Source: Glandiceps talaboti (lineage: Eukaryota > Hemichordata > Enteropneusta > Spengelidae). From it: DNA of 42,500 nucleotides. The notes below the pieces were generated by a model that was given only the letters and a program-made list of their open reading frames with translations, made no database searches and was not told where the DNA came from. Below are positions 31,400-42,500 of the stretch, in pieces; positions within the stretch are counted from its first letter, which is position 1; each line of letters opens with the position of its first letter. The stretch lies in contig NC_135553.1 in assembly GCF_964340395.1 (NCBI RefSeq), forward strand, positions 28,644,449 to 28,686,948, given 5' to 3'. Both the position numbers and the translations under genes were made by a program.

Positions 31400-32144
31400 G
31401 TTCGAGAAGATCATACTGACATTCATATGTGTGTATGTAACAGAGAATACCTATTACATATCCGATATGATACTCTGAACATTGCAGAATTTGTATTGAA
31501 TCAAATATAGGTATAAAAACTAATTGGCTCATATACCTCACCAGTTTTTTCATAGGTCACGTGTAGCATTACATCACATTATTGTCCGGATTGTCTAAGG
31601 TTTTTGGTAATGGCAACCACTTAAAGCGAACACATTTGTGTTGGTTGTCCAAGTGGCAACTGTGTATACAGTCTCGGTTACTAAGACTATCCACCACCAG
31701 TCTACCCCGGCCAACAAGCGATCCATCAGTGGTGAGCTGAATAGCCGAGAGTAAGTGGAAAACAAAAATGAATTCAAATGAAATGATCGCAATTATTTTT
31801 CTTATAAACAGCGCCACCAACGACTGTATGATAACATCCCAAAGAAATTCAATGAAATCAAGAAAACATTTCTCCTAGTGTAGCGCCCTCTAGTAATGAC
31901 TTCAGAAAATAATGTTAGTCCCCTTTCCACATGTTCATTTTTTTATCTTTTAAAATGGACATTTGGTGTCAATATAAGTGATGATTTACGCCATATAGTC
32001 CACATTTACCAGACAGCGTCACTCTACGGACACGATCCCAATAGATATTGAGTGCATCACTGTACCTACATGCATACGACCACGAATAGAACTCACGTTA
32101 TTTTGAAAAAACGATTTCCTGATGAATGTTACACACAAAAAAGT

Positions 32145-32246
32145 AGACTGTAAGATACGTCGTGACGTTCTGCCCTTACCGACCTCCTCTCAAGGAGGGT
32201 TTGGCCGATGTGTGAGGGCGTCCCGTCACGGCGTACCTTACAGACT
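32145..32246. repeat. 102-nt imperfect inverted repeat with several stems
   Basis: AGACTGTAAG (32145-32154) pairs with CTTACAGACT (32237-32246) except at the outermost positions. Inside, TACG/CGTA and CGTGACG/CGTCACG stems follow, then an internal loop, CCCTTA/TGAGGG, and a top hairpin CCTCC/GGAGG around TCTCAA. GC content is much higher than in the flanks. It could be a foldback element or a structured transcript. No family was recognised. Confidence 0.6.
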
Positions 32247-32514
32247 AACAAAAAAGCTGTCGACATAACAAACAGAAGTAGACTGGAAGTATAGGATACA
32301 AGTAAAAACAGAAGCATTGTTTTGATTACTTATTTAATACTTGCATTCTCTATACTGCAACCTGTGAGATAAAAGAAATTAACGGGAATGCTGAACTCAT
32401 GCAAGCGCGACATTGCACAAAATTTCATGACCGGATTATCGATAAAGGTAAAATATTTACGATGGTTACAGAAAATCTTGTCGGGAAATACCCTCTATCT
32501 TCTGTGTAGTCTAA

Positions 32515-32900
32515 GTTTTTAACAATATTAGATTTTTAGATGATACTATCGGATAAAAACTCTTTGTCGTGGAAGGCCAGACCTCAACCTCAAATCTGTG
32601 TAAGTCATTCAAAGGGTTCGATTTTTAGACGATACTGTCGAATAAAAACGCTTTGTCGGTCGGGAAAAGCCCGCCCTCATCTGAGTAGTCAGTCAAAAAG
32701 ATATTCAAAGTGTTAGATATTTAGCTGATATTGTCGATAATATTAGATAGAAACGCTTCGTTGTGGGAAGCCCTCTCTCAATATCTTTAAGTTTTTTATT
32801 AAATGTCCGATTTTAGATTGTTATCATATAAAAATCTCTTTGTCGGGGAAGGCTCTCCCTAATCTTTTATTCAAAATGTTAAACTTTCAGACGAATATAG
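32515..32900 (+). repeat. Degenerate tandem repeat, about 90-bp period
   Basis: Four diverged units, each with a GATTTTTAGA-type start, an AT(A/T)(C/T)T(G/A)TCG-type core (reduced in the last unit), AAAAACnCTTTGTCG and GGAAGnC. Cores lie near 32543, 32632, 32728 and 32820. Confidence 0.65.
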
Positions 32901-33555
32901 ATATTATCGCAGAAAGTCAAAAAGTGCAATGTTGTAGCTTCAAATTTCGTAATTGTGTCTTTGTGAATATACAAATAGCAATGTGTATATCATTGTAAAT
33001 AAAAATAGCAATGTGTTACATATATGGTTGTAACAAGGACGACATATACATTTTATTTATGACAAGCAAAACTGTTCTAATAACTCAATTTTTTTTTATA
33101 AAATGTTGACAAATCAAAGAGGAACACTAGGGCCAGGCAACAATAGTGTTCGTTTGATGGACATATTTTAGAGCAACTGTAATGGTGAAAATATAGAAAT
33201 TATATCCATCTGTAACAACTATTAAGATCTATCACGAAAGTTCGTAGTGTGCATACTAACAATACACAATGTACATTGTGTGCATGACATATATAAGCCG
33301 ATATTCGGTTAGCAGAATGGACGTCAATGTGATTAGCTTGTGTGTGACACAGACATTGGTTAAACAAGAGAAAATAGAGAATTCAATGTTTATTCCATCT
33401 CGTCTTCGTCGTTCATCTACACTTTGGAACTGTTGTCAAGGTCTATGACCGTTGCTTATGCATTTTCACCTAGTTCCCTTATGAGTAACATCTCCATGCT
33501 CCTCAAGGTCTATAATAAAGAGAAAACAATAAAGGGTGATTGCTAAAATGAATAT

Positions 33556-33745
33556 GATATGTAAATAAGATGGCAATCTTTTGTATATCAAAACATTTGG
33601 TATTGACTAGTGCTTAAATTAATATGACATGTAAATAAGATGGCATTCTCTTGTTTATCAAGACATTTGGTATTGACCCGTGCTTGATATGTAAATAAGG
33701 TGGCAATCTTTTGTATATCAAGACATTTGGTATTGACCAGTTAAA
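33556..33745 (+). repeat. Three-copy tandem repeat, 60-70 bp
   Basis: GTAAATAAGATGGCA recurs at 33561, 33631 and 33691 (third with AAGG). Each copy is followed by CTTTTG/CTCTTG, TATATCAA/TTTATCAA and ACATTTGGTATTGAC. Confidence 0.85.
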
Positions 33746-34164
33746 TATAAACTGTTTCAAGTCGAATTGAAAACCATTATGTAACGAATGGTTGTATTAG
33801 CGGAAAAGAATGTTTTTAAGCTTTTGACAATTTGAGGAGATGTGCATTGTTCTCAAATCCAGTTGTAGAACAAATGTACTTCTCTATTTTTCTCTTCAGA
33901 GTATATTTATACAAGGACTGTAGCAATGTGTTCTATCCACTGGACTGACCTTGAATGTATGTTAGCTCTCTGGAGATATATTCCGCACAGTAACATTACC
34001 CCATACATTATTAATAGAACCAAGAGATCACTACATTGAAACACACTCATACTGACAGTTAACCTATTCGTGGAGGTCACATATTTGATGCAAATTGCCA
34101 CTTCAAATAACTACATATACTATGAGGTATGGTAGAATAGAACAACATTATGTGTCTGACAAAT

Positions 34165-34230
34165 ACTACCTGACACTTGGTTAAAATTGATGATGGTGAT
34201 CTGTCAACAGCTTATGTCTGACACAGACAC
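34165..34230 (+). repeat. Isolated 62-bp satellite unit upstream of the 94-bp array
   Basis: One diverged unit of the 62-bp family (ACTTGGTTAAAATTGATG, then CAGCTTATGTCTGACACAGA) lies immediately before the 94-bp array. The main 62-bp array follows that array 3.3 kb later. Confidence 0.8.
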
Positions 34231-37200
34231 ACCACAAAACCCTCTACACTTTATATCCCTATACACAGTACATATTTTACAGGTCTGAGTTGTGTGGCCA
34301 AACTATTAGAGATTGCTGACCCTCACACCACAAAACCCTCTTTACTTTTATCCCTACACAGTACATATTTAAAAGGTCTGAGTTGTGTGGCCATCCTCAT
34401 AGAGATTGCTGACCGTCACACCACAGTACCGCTACACTAAATTATCCCTACACAGTACATATTTAAATGTTCTGAGTTGTGTGGCCAAACTATTAGAGAT
34501 TGCTGACCCTCACACCACAAAACCCTCTTTACTTTTTATCCCTTCGCAGTACATATTTAAAAGGTCTGAGTTGTGTGGCCATCCTCATAGAGATTGTTGA
34601 CCCTCACACCACAGTACCTCTACACTAAATTATTCCTACACATTACATATTTTACAGGTCTGAGTTGTGTGGCCAAACTATTAGAGATTGCTGACCCTCA
34701 CACCACAAAACCCTCTTTACTTTTTATCCCTTCGCAGTACATATTTAAAAGGTCTGAGTTGTGTGGCCATCCTCATAGAGATTGTTGACCGTCACACCAC
34801 AGTACCGCTACACTAAATTATCCCTACACAGTACATATTTAAATGTTCTGAGTTGTGTGGCCAAACTATTAGAGATTGCTGACCCTCACACCACAAAACC
34901 CTCTTTACTTTTTATCCCTACACAGTACATGTTTAAAAGGTGTGAGTTGTGTAGCCATCCTCATAGAGATTGCTGACCGTCACACCACAGTACCTATACA
35001 CTAAATTATCCCTACACAGTACATATTTAAAAGGTCTGAGTTGTGTGGCCAAACTATTAGAGATTGCTGACCGTCACACCACAAAACCCTCTTTATTGTT
35101 TCTCCCTACACAGTGCATGTTTTAAAGTTCTGAGTTGTGTGGCCATGGCATCCTCATAGAGATTGTTGACCGTCACACCACAGTACCTCTACACTAAATT
35201 ATTCCTATGCAGTACATACTTTAAAGTTCTGAGTTGTGTGGCCAAAGTATTAGAGATTGCTGACCCTCACACCACAAAACCCTCTTTACTTTTTATCCCT
35301 TCGCAGTACATATTTAAAAGTTCTGAGTTGTGTGGCCATGGCATCCTCATAGAGATTGTTGACCGTCACACCACAGTACCTCTACACTAAATTATCCCTA
35401 CACAGTACATATTTAAATGTTCTGAGTTGTGTGGCCAAACTATTAGAGATTGCTGACCCTCACACCACAAAACCGTCTTTACTTTTTATCCCTTCGCAGT
35501 ACATATTTAAAAGGTCTGAGTTGTGTGGCCATCCTCATAGAGATTGTTGACCGTCACACCACAGTACCTCTACACTAAATTATTCCTACACATTACATAT
35601 TTTACAGGTCTGAGTTGTGTGGCCAAACTATTAGAGATTGCTGACCCTCACACCACAAAACCCTCTTTACTTTTTATCCCTACACAGTACATATTTAAAA
35701 GGTCTGAGTTGTGTGGCCATCCTCATAGAGATTGCTGATCATCACACCACAGTACCGCTACACTAAATTATCCCTACACAGTACATATTTAAATGTTCTG
35801 AGTTGTGTGGCCAAACTATTAGAGATTGCTGACCCTCACACCACAAAACCCTCTTTACTTTTTATCCCTACACAGTACATGTTTAAAAGGTGTGAGTTGT
35901 GTAGCCATCCTCATAGAGATTGCTGACCGTCACACCACAGTACCTATACACTAAATTATCCCTACACAGTACATATTTAAAAGGTCTGAGTTGTGTGGCC
36001 AAACTATTAGAGATTGCTGACCGTCACACCACAAAACCCTCTTTACTTTTTATCCCTACACAGTGCATATTTTAAAGTTGTGAGTTGTGTGGCCAAACTA
36101 TTAGAGATTGCTGATATCGCGACCCTCACACCACAAAACCCTCTTTATTGTTTCTCCCTACACAGTACATGTTTTAAAGTTCTGAGTTGTGTGGCCATGG
36201 CATCCTCATAGAGATTGTTGACCGTCACACCACAGTACCTCTACACTAAATTATTCCTATGCAGTACATACTTTAAAGTTCTGAGTTGTGTGGCCAAAGT
36301 ATTAGAGATTGCTGACCCTCACACCACAAAACCCTCTTTACTTTTTATCCCTTCGCAGTACATATTTAAAAGTTCTGAGTTGTGTGGCCATGGCATCCTC
36401 ATAGAGATTGTTGACCGTCACACCACAGTACCTCTACACTAAATTATCCCTACACAGTACATATTTAAATGTTCTGAGTTGTGTGGCCAAACTATTAGAG
36501 ATTGCTGACCCTCACACCACAAAACCGTCTTTACTTTTTATCCCTTCGCAGTACATATTTAAAAGGTCTGAGTTGTGTGGCCATCCTCATAGAGATTGTT
36601 GACCGTCACACCACAGTACCTCTACACTAAATTATTCCTACACATTACATATTTTACAGGTCTGAGTTGTGTGGCCAAACTATTAGAGATTGCTGACCCT
36701 CACACCACAAAACCCTCTTTACTTTTTATCCCTACACAGTACATATTTAAAAGGTCTGAGTTGTGTGGCCATCCTCATAGAGATTGCTGACCATCACACC
36801 ACAGTACCGCTACACTAAATTATCCCTACACAGTACATATTTAAATGTTCTGAGTTGTGTGGCCAAACTATTAGAGATTGCTGACCCTCACACCACAAAA
36901 CCCTCTTTACTTTTTATCCCTACACAGTACATGTTTAAAAGGTGTGAGTTGTGTAGCCATCCTCATAGAGATTGCTGACCGTCACACCACAGTACCTATA
37001 CACTAAATTATCCCTACACAGTACATATTTAAAAGGTCTGAGTTGTGTGGCCAAACTATTAGAGATTGCTGACCGTCACACCACAAAACCCTCTTTACTT
37101 TTTATCCCTACACAGTGCATATTTTAAAGTTGTGAGTTGTGTGGCCAAACTATTAGAGATTGCTGATATCGCGACCCTCACACCACAAAACCCTCTTTAT

Positions 37201-37550
37201 TGTTTCTCCCTACACAGTACATGTTTTAAAGTTCTGAGTTGTGTGGCCATGGCATCCTCATAGAGATTGTTGACCGTCACACCACAGTACCTCTACACTA
37301 AATTATTCCTATGCAGTACATACTTTAAAGTTCTGAGTTGTGTGGCCAAAGTATTAGAGATTGCTGACCCTCACACCACAAAATCCTCTTTACTTTCTAT
37401 CCCTACACAGTACATATTTAAAAGGTCTGAGTTGTGTGGCCAAACTATTAGAGATTGCTGACCCTCACACCACAAAACCCTCTTTATTGATTCTCCCTAC
37501 ACAGTACATATTTAAAAGGTCTGAGTTGTGTGGCCATCCTCACAGAGGTG
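34231..37550 (+). repeat. 94-bp satellite with 188-bp dimers and 1,052-bp higher-order blocks
   Basis: About 35 units containing CTGAGTTGTGTGGCCA and AGAGATTG(C/T)TGACC. Two unit types alternate, one with CCTCTACACTAAATTATnCC and one with CCCTCTTTACTTTTTATCCC, giving a 188-bp step (34406, 34594, 34782). From 35163 a 1,052-bp block is repeated at 36215 and starts again at 37267. Private variants (ACCGTCTTTAC, GATATCGCGACC) recur at exactly that distance. Frames of 64 codons on the plus strand begin at TTG and come from the repeat. I do not regard them as genes. Confidence 0.95.
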
Positions 37551-37559
37551 TTACCTGTC

Positions 37560-38510
37560 TTAGATAAATGGATGGCAGTGGCAGTGATTTGTCACCAGCT
37601 TATGTCTGACACAGACTAGCTGAGACTTGGTTAAGATGGATGACATTGATTTGTCACCAGCTTATGTCTGACCCAGACTAGCTGAGACTTGGTTAAAATG
37701 GACGACAGTGATTTGTCACCAGCTTATGTCTGACACAGACTAGCTGAGACTTGGTTAAAATGGATGACAATGATTTCTCACAGCTTATGTCTGACACAGA
37801 CTAGCAGGGACTTGGTTAAAATGGACGACATGCAGTGATTTGTCACCAGCTTATGTCTGACACAGACTAGCTGAGACTTGGTTAAAATGGATGACATTGA
37901 TTTGTTACAGCTTTTGTCTGACACAGACTAGCTGAGACTTGGTTAAAATGGATGACAATGATTTGTCACCAGTTTATGTCTGACACAGACTAGCTGAGAC
38001 TTGGTTAAAATGGATGACAGTGATTTGTCACCAGCTTATGTCTGACACAGACTAGCTGAGACTTGGTTAAAATGGATGACAATGATTTGTCACAGCTTAT
38101 GTCTGACACAGACTAGCAGGGACTTGGTTAAAATGGATGACAGTGATTTGTCACCAGCTTATGTCTGACACAGACTAGCTGAGACTTGGTTAAAATGGAT
38201 GCCAGTGAATTGTCACCAGCTTATGTCTGACACAGACTAGCTGAGACTTGGTTAAAATGGATGACAATGATTTGTCACAGCTTATGTCTGACACAGACTA
38301 GCAGGGACTTGGTTAAAATGGATGACAGTGATTTGTCACCAGCTTATGTCTGACACAGACTAGCTGAGACTTGGTTAAATGGATGACAGTGATTTGTCAC
38401 CAGCTTATGTCTGACACAGACTAGCTAAGACTTGGTTAAATGGATGACAGTGATTTGTCACCAGCTTATGTCTGACACAGACTAGCTGAGACTTGGTTAA
38501 AGTGGATGAC
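37560..38510 (+). repeat. 62-bp satellite array
   Basis: About 15 units of CAGCTTATGTCTGACACAGA, CTAGCTGAGACTTGGTTAAA and ATGGATGACAGTGATTTGTC. The step from 37598 to 37660 gives the period. Variants such as AGCAGGGAC and the shorter CACAGC form occur at regular spacing (37780, 38090, 38275), hinting at a higher-order unit of about 186-310 bp. Confidence 0.95.
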
Positions 38511-38639
38511 AGGATTTATGGCAATCGCTGCATCAAAACGAAACGAATTGAAACGAAACAAAAAATAAAAATTTAGGTGATTTTTATATGAACAGTGGCT
38601 TTCAAATATGTAATTTGTGGAATCAGTTTTTGTCTATTG

Positions 38640-41625
38640 TAATTCTGTTTTCCAATTAAAACAGCTACAGGGATACTAAGGGGCACAATGCAACAACCAT
38701 AGTGCACACAATATACAACACAACAACCATCCTCATCACTAAACTGAAACACAATACAGACCGTTGACCCCTCAGTGAAAGTCACAGCTCGTAACCACCG
38801 TTTGCCATTTAAAACAGCTACAGGGATACAATGAGGTACAATGCAATAGCCATAGTGCACACAATATACAGCACAACAACCATCCTCATCACTAGACTGA
38901 AACACAGTACCGACCGTTGACCCCTCAGTGAAAGTCACAGCTAGTAACCACCGTTTGCCATTTAAAACAGCTACAGGGATACTATGAGGTACAATGCAAC
39001 AGCCATAGTGCACACAATATACAGCACAACAACCATCCTCATCACTAGACTGAAACACAGTACTGACCGTTGACCCCTCAGTGAAAGTCACAGCTAGTAA
39101 CCACTGTTTGCCATTTAAAACAGCTACAGGGATACTATGAGGTACAATGGAACAGCCATAGTGCACACAATATACAGCACAACAACCATCCTCATCACTA
39201 GACTGAAACACAGTACCGACCGTTGACCCCTCAGTGAAAGTCACAGCTAGTAACCACCGTTTGCCATTTAAAACAGCTACAGGGATACTATGAGGTACAA
39301 TGCAACAACCATAATGCACACAATATACAACACAACAACCATCCTCATCACTAGACTGAAACACAGTACCGACCGTTGACCCCTCAGTGAAAGTCACAGC
39401 TAGTAACCACCGTTTGCCATTTAAAACAGCTACAGGGATACTATGAGGTACAATGCAACAACCATAGTGCACACAATATACAACACAACAACCATCCTCA
39501 TCACTAGACTGAAACACAATACTGACCGTTGACCCCTCAGTGAAAGTCACAGCTAGTAACCACCGTTTGCCATTTAAAACAGCTACAGGGATACTATGAG
39601 GTACAATGCAACAACCATAGTGCACAAAATATACAGCACAACAACCATCCTCATCACTAGACTGAAACACAGTACCGACCGTTGACCCCTCAGTGAAAGT
39701 CACAGCTAGTAACCACCGTTTGCCATTTAAAACAGCTACAGGGATACTATGAGGTACAATGCAACAACCATAGTGCACACAATATACAGCACAACAACCA
39801 TCCTCATCACTAGACTGAAACACAGTACCGACCGTTGACCCCTCAGTGAAAGTCACAGCTAGTAACCACCGTTTGCCATTTAAAACAGCTACAGGGATAC
39901 TATGAGGTACAATGCAACAACCATAGTGCACACAATATACAGCACAACAACCATCCTCATCACTAGACTGAAACACAGTACCGACCGTTGACCCCTCAGT
40001 GAAAGTCACAGCTAGTAACCACCGTTTGCCATTTAAAACAGCTACAGGGATACTATGAGGTACAATGGAACAGCCATAGTGCACACAATATACAGCACAA
40101 CAACCATCCTCATCACTAGACTGAAACACAATACTGACCGTTGACCCCTCAGTGAAAGTCACAGCTAGTAACCACCGTTTGCCATTTAAAACAGCTACAG
40201 GGATACTATGAGGTACAATGGAACAGCCATAGTGCACACAATATACAGCACAACAACCATCCTCATCACTAGACTGAAACACAGTACCGACCGTTGACCC
40301 CTCAGTGAAAGTCACAGCTAGTAACCACCGTTTGCCATTTAAAACAGCTACAGGGATACTATGAGGTAAAATAGAACAGCCATAGTGCACACAATATACA
40401 GCACAACAACCATCCTCATCACTAGACTGAAACACGATACTGACCGTTGACCCCTCAGTGAAAGTCACAGCTAGTAAATACCGTTTGCCATTTAAAACAG
40501 CTACAGGGATACTATGAGGTACAATGGAACAGCCATAGTGCACACAATATACAGCACAACAACCATCCTCATCACTAGACTGAAACACAGTACCGACCGT
40601 TGACCCCTCAGTGAAAGTCACAGCTAGTAACCACCGTTTGCCATTTAAAACAGCTACAGGGATACTATGAGGTACAATGCAACAGCCATAGTGCACACAA
40701 TATACAGCACAACAACCATCCTCATCACTAGACTGAAACACAGTACCGACCGTTGACCCCTCAGTGAAAGTCACAGCTAGTAACCACCGTTTGCCATTTA
40801 AAACAGCTACAGGGATACTATGAGGTACAATGGAACAGCCATAATGCACACAATATACAGCACAACAACCATCCTCATCACTAGACTGAAACACAGTACC
40901 GACCGTTGACCCCTCAGTGAAAGTCACAGCTAGTAACCACCGTTTGCCATTTAAAACAGCTACAGGGATACTATGAGGTACAATGGAACAGCCATAATGC
41001 ACACAATACACAACACAACAACCATCCTCATCACTAGACTGAAACACAGTACCGACCGTTGACCCCTCAGTGAAAGTCACAGCTAGTAACCACCGTTTGC
41101 CATTTAAAACAGCTACAGGGATACTATGAGGTACAATGCAACAACCATAGTGCACACAATATACAGCACAACAACCATCCTCATCACTAGACTGAAACAC
41201 AGTACCGACCGTTGACCCCTCAGTGAAAGTCACAGCTAGTAACCACCGTTTGCCATTTAAAACAGCTACAGGGATACTATGAGGTACAATGGAACAGCCA
41301 TAGTGCACACAATATACAGCACAACAACCATCCTCATCACTAGACTGAAACACAATACTGACCGTTGACCCCTCAGTGAAAGTCACAGCTAGTAACCACC
41401 GTTTGCCATTTAAAACAGCTACAGGGATACTATGAGGTACAATGCAACAACCATAGTGCACACAATATACAGCACAACAACCATCCTCATCACTAGACTG
41501 AAACACAGTACCGACCGTTGACCCCTCAGTGAAAGTCACAGCTAGTAACCACCGTTTGCCATTTAAAACAGCTACAGGGATACAATGAGGTACAATGCGA
41601 CAACCATAGTGCACACAATACAACC
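38640..41625 (-). repeat. 153-bp satellite array, open on the minus strand for about 1,016 codons
   Basis: About 19.5 units of 153 bp (51 codons). On the minus strand one frame is open from 41623 to the stop at 38573 and repeats YCVHYGCCIVPHSIPVAVLN, GKRWLLAVTFTEGSTVGTVF and QSSDEDGCCAV. The length divides by three and the unit has one stop-free frame, so the array stays open by itself. There is no ATG anywhere in the frame. It starts at a TTG 21 bp after a stop, with no splice acceptor in the short segment between. Recurrent differences between units mostly change amino acids (C/S, GT/SI, A/V, R/Q, W/Y), with few silent ones (GGT/GGC, CAC/CAT), so selection on the protein is not apparent. 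It is probably a satellite. A spliced repeat protein is not excluded. Confidence 0.85.
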
Positions 41626-42023
41626 AAACAACAGAACAAAGTCACATACATTATATTCCTAATGAGTGTTTTGTTTCTGAGACACTGGGATACACTTTTT
41701 CAGTTTTTTCCTTAACAATATTCATATTAAACGCACTTTGTAACTTTTCGCCTGGGACGTTATAGTAATTGTTGGACCATGTAAATAAATAGTATTAACA
41801 GTATACAGACCATTGACCTATCTATGTAGGTCATGCAACAAAAATGGCTACAAAGATGTCCTTCGTATGACCTCGTGATGTAGTTTTATAATAATATCAC
41901 GATATAGATGACCTTGCCACAGCACACATCAAGTCCTTCTGCAAAAATCTGTTTGAAAAAGTGAAAAGTATAAATCTTTTGACCTATATCTTAATTCGCT
42001 CACAAACACACATGCACACCGTA

Positions 42024-42102
<79 letters not shown>

Positions 42103-42500
42103 GTATAACATACTGCATCTTTGAATTTTGAATTGTCTTCTCTTATGTGTGAGGTTCACGGACAAATGTATACGAGAAAGCTGACGATGCCTGACCGACA
42201 TATGGCAATATCAGATGTATATATCAGTTGTTAATAGTTGTGTTGACATGTGAAATCATGATGCCCTTCTGTCCTGTGTATGTAATTCGAGTTGGAGAAA
42301 CTGATACTGTGCATATGTATCGTATATGTATTTCTTGTCGGAAAAATGAACTTTGTCACTTACAAGGATATTCCCATTGCTGCCTCCTTTAATGAAGTTA
42401 ATGTATTCCTTGACCCAGGGTTTTCACAAGGTCACATACGTCACATGCTTGTCTGGTCTGTCAGATCACGATTGCTTTGTCAGAGGTTCAGGTTGGCACC
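41626..42500. other. No gene seen
   Basis: Non-coding sequence after the 153-bp array, with the TA run at 42026-42099. No motif was recognised. Confidence 0.5.
42026..42099. repeat. (TA)n microsatellite
   Basis: Uninterrupted TA run of about 74 bases. Confidence 0.95.

Noticed and set aside
33387-33530. Minus-strand pair of short putative exons with acceptor-like TAG, a GTGAAA donor and an AATAAA
   Set aside because: Open segments are only about 40 bases long and frames do not connect. Too weak to annotate.
34406-37567. A dozen 64-75-codon frames with nearly identical sequence (TPQYLYTKLF...)
   Set aside because: They start at TTG or CTG and follow the 188-bp satellite period. No independent sign of coding.

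Overview
This window looks like nuclear DNA of a non-vertebrate animal, probably a marine invertebrate. I cannot name the species. The sequence is AT-rich, intron-type and very rich in microsatellites, satellites and retroelement remains. There are no operons, ribosome binding sites or prokaryotic genes. The retroelement mix is a Penelope-like element with a GIY-YIG domain, a CR1/L2-type LINE, an RTE-type LINE and relics of an R2-like restriction-type endonuclease. That mix, with a short HECT-ligase gene of a multi-copy type, fits a metazoan.

Layout. Positions 1-2466 and about 9568-13246 are the two arms of a large, interrupted inverted repeat. Each arm carries, in opposite orientation, a GA/CT microsatellite, a decayed retroelement C-terminal domain, a TACA/TACG microsatellite and an array of CTCGAG palindromes. 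Between the arms lies an open HECT-domain reading frame (4994-6250), followed by a 45-bp minisatellite and a degenerate partial copy of the same gene (7262-7740). The right arm holds a 1,028-bp insertion (10953-11980) whose empty site is preserved in the left arm, and an 86-bp foldback element with perfect 33-bp arms. Positions 13.7-14.5 kb repeat the microsatellite and CTCGAG part of the arm.

From 15.3 to 23.5 kb there is a candidate terminal exon, then a 5'-truncated LINE (minus strand), a second copy of the 1-kb insertion and a Penelope-like element with an inverted partial copy of itself. The Penelope-like element ends in a complete minimal hammerhead ribozyme. It is followed by an RTE-type LINE split by a 1,259-bp DNA transposon with long terminal inverted repeats and a TAA target duplication. 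Positions 23.5-26.9 kb are non-coding with old tandem repeats and small perfect hairpins.

An intact single-exon reading frame of 345 codons (26981-28018) is the best candidate host gene besides the HECT gene. I do not recognise it. From 28 to 34 kb I see no convincing gene, only degenerate repeats and one structured inverted repeat. From 34.2 to 41.6 kb three unrelated satellites stand side by side: a 94-bp array with 188-bp dimers and 1,052-bp higher-order blocks, a 62-bp array, and a 153-bp array. The 153-bp array is open for about 1,016 codons on the minus strand without a single ATG.

The genes do not form a pathway. The window is best read as a repeat-rich intergenic landscape around two host-type genes. 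The points most worth following are the ribozyme-bearing Penelope element with its mirror copy, the inverted-repeat frame around the HECT gene with signs of gene conversion, and the nested satellites.
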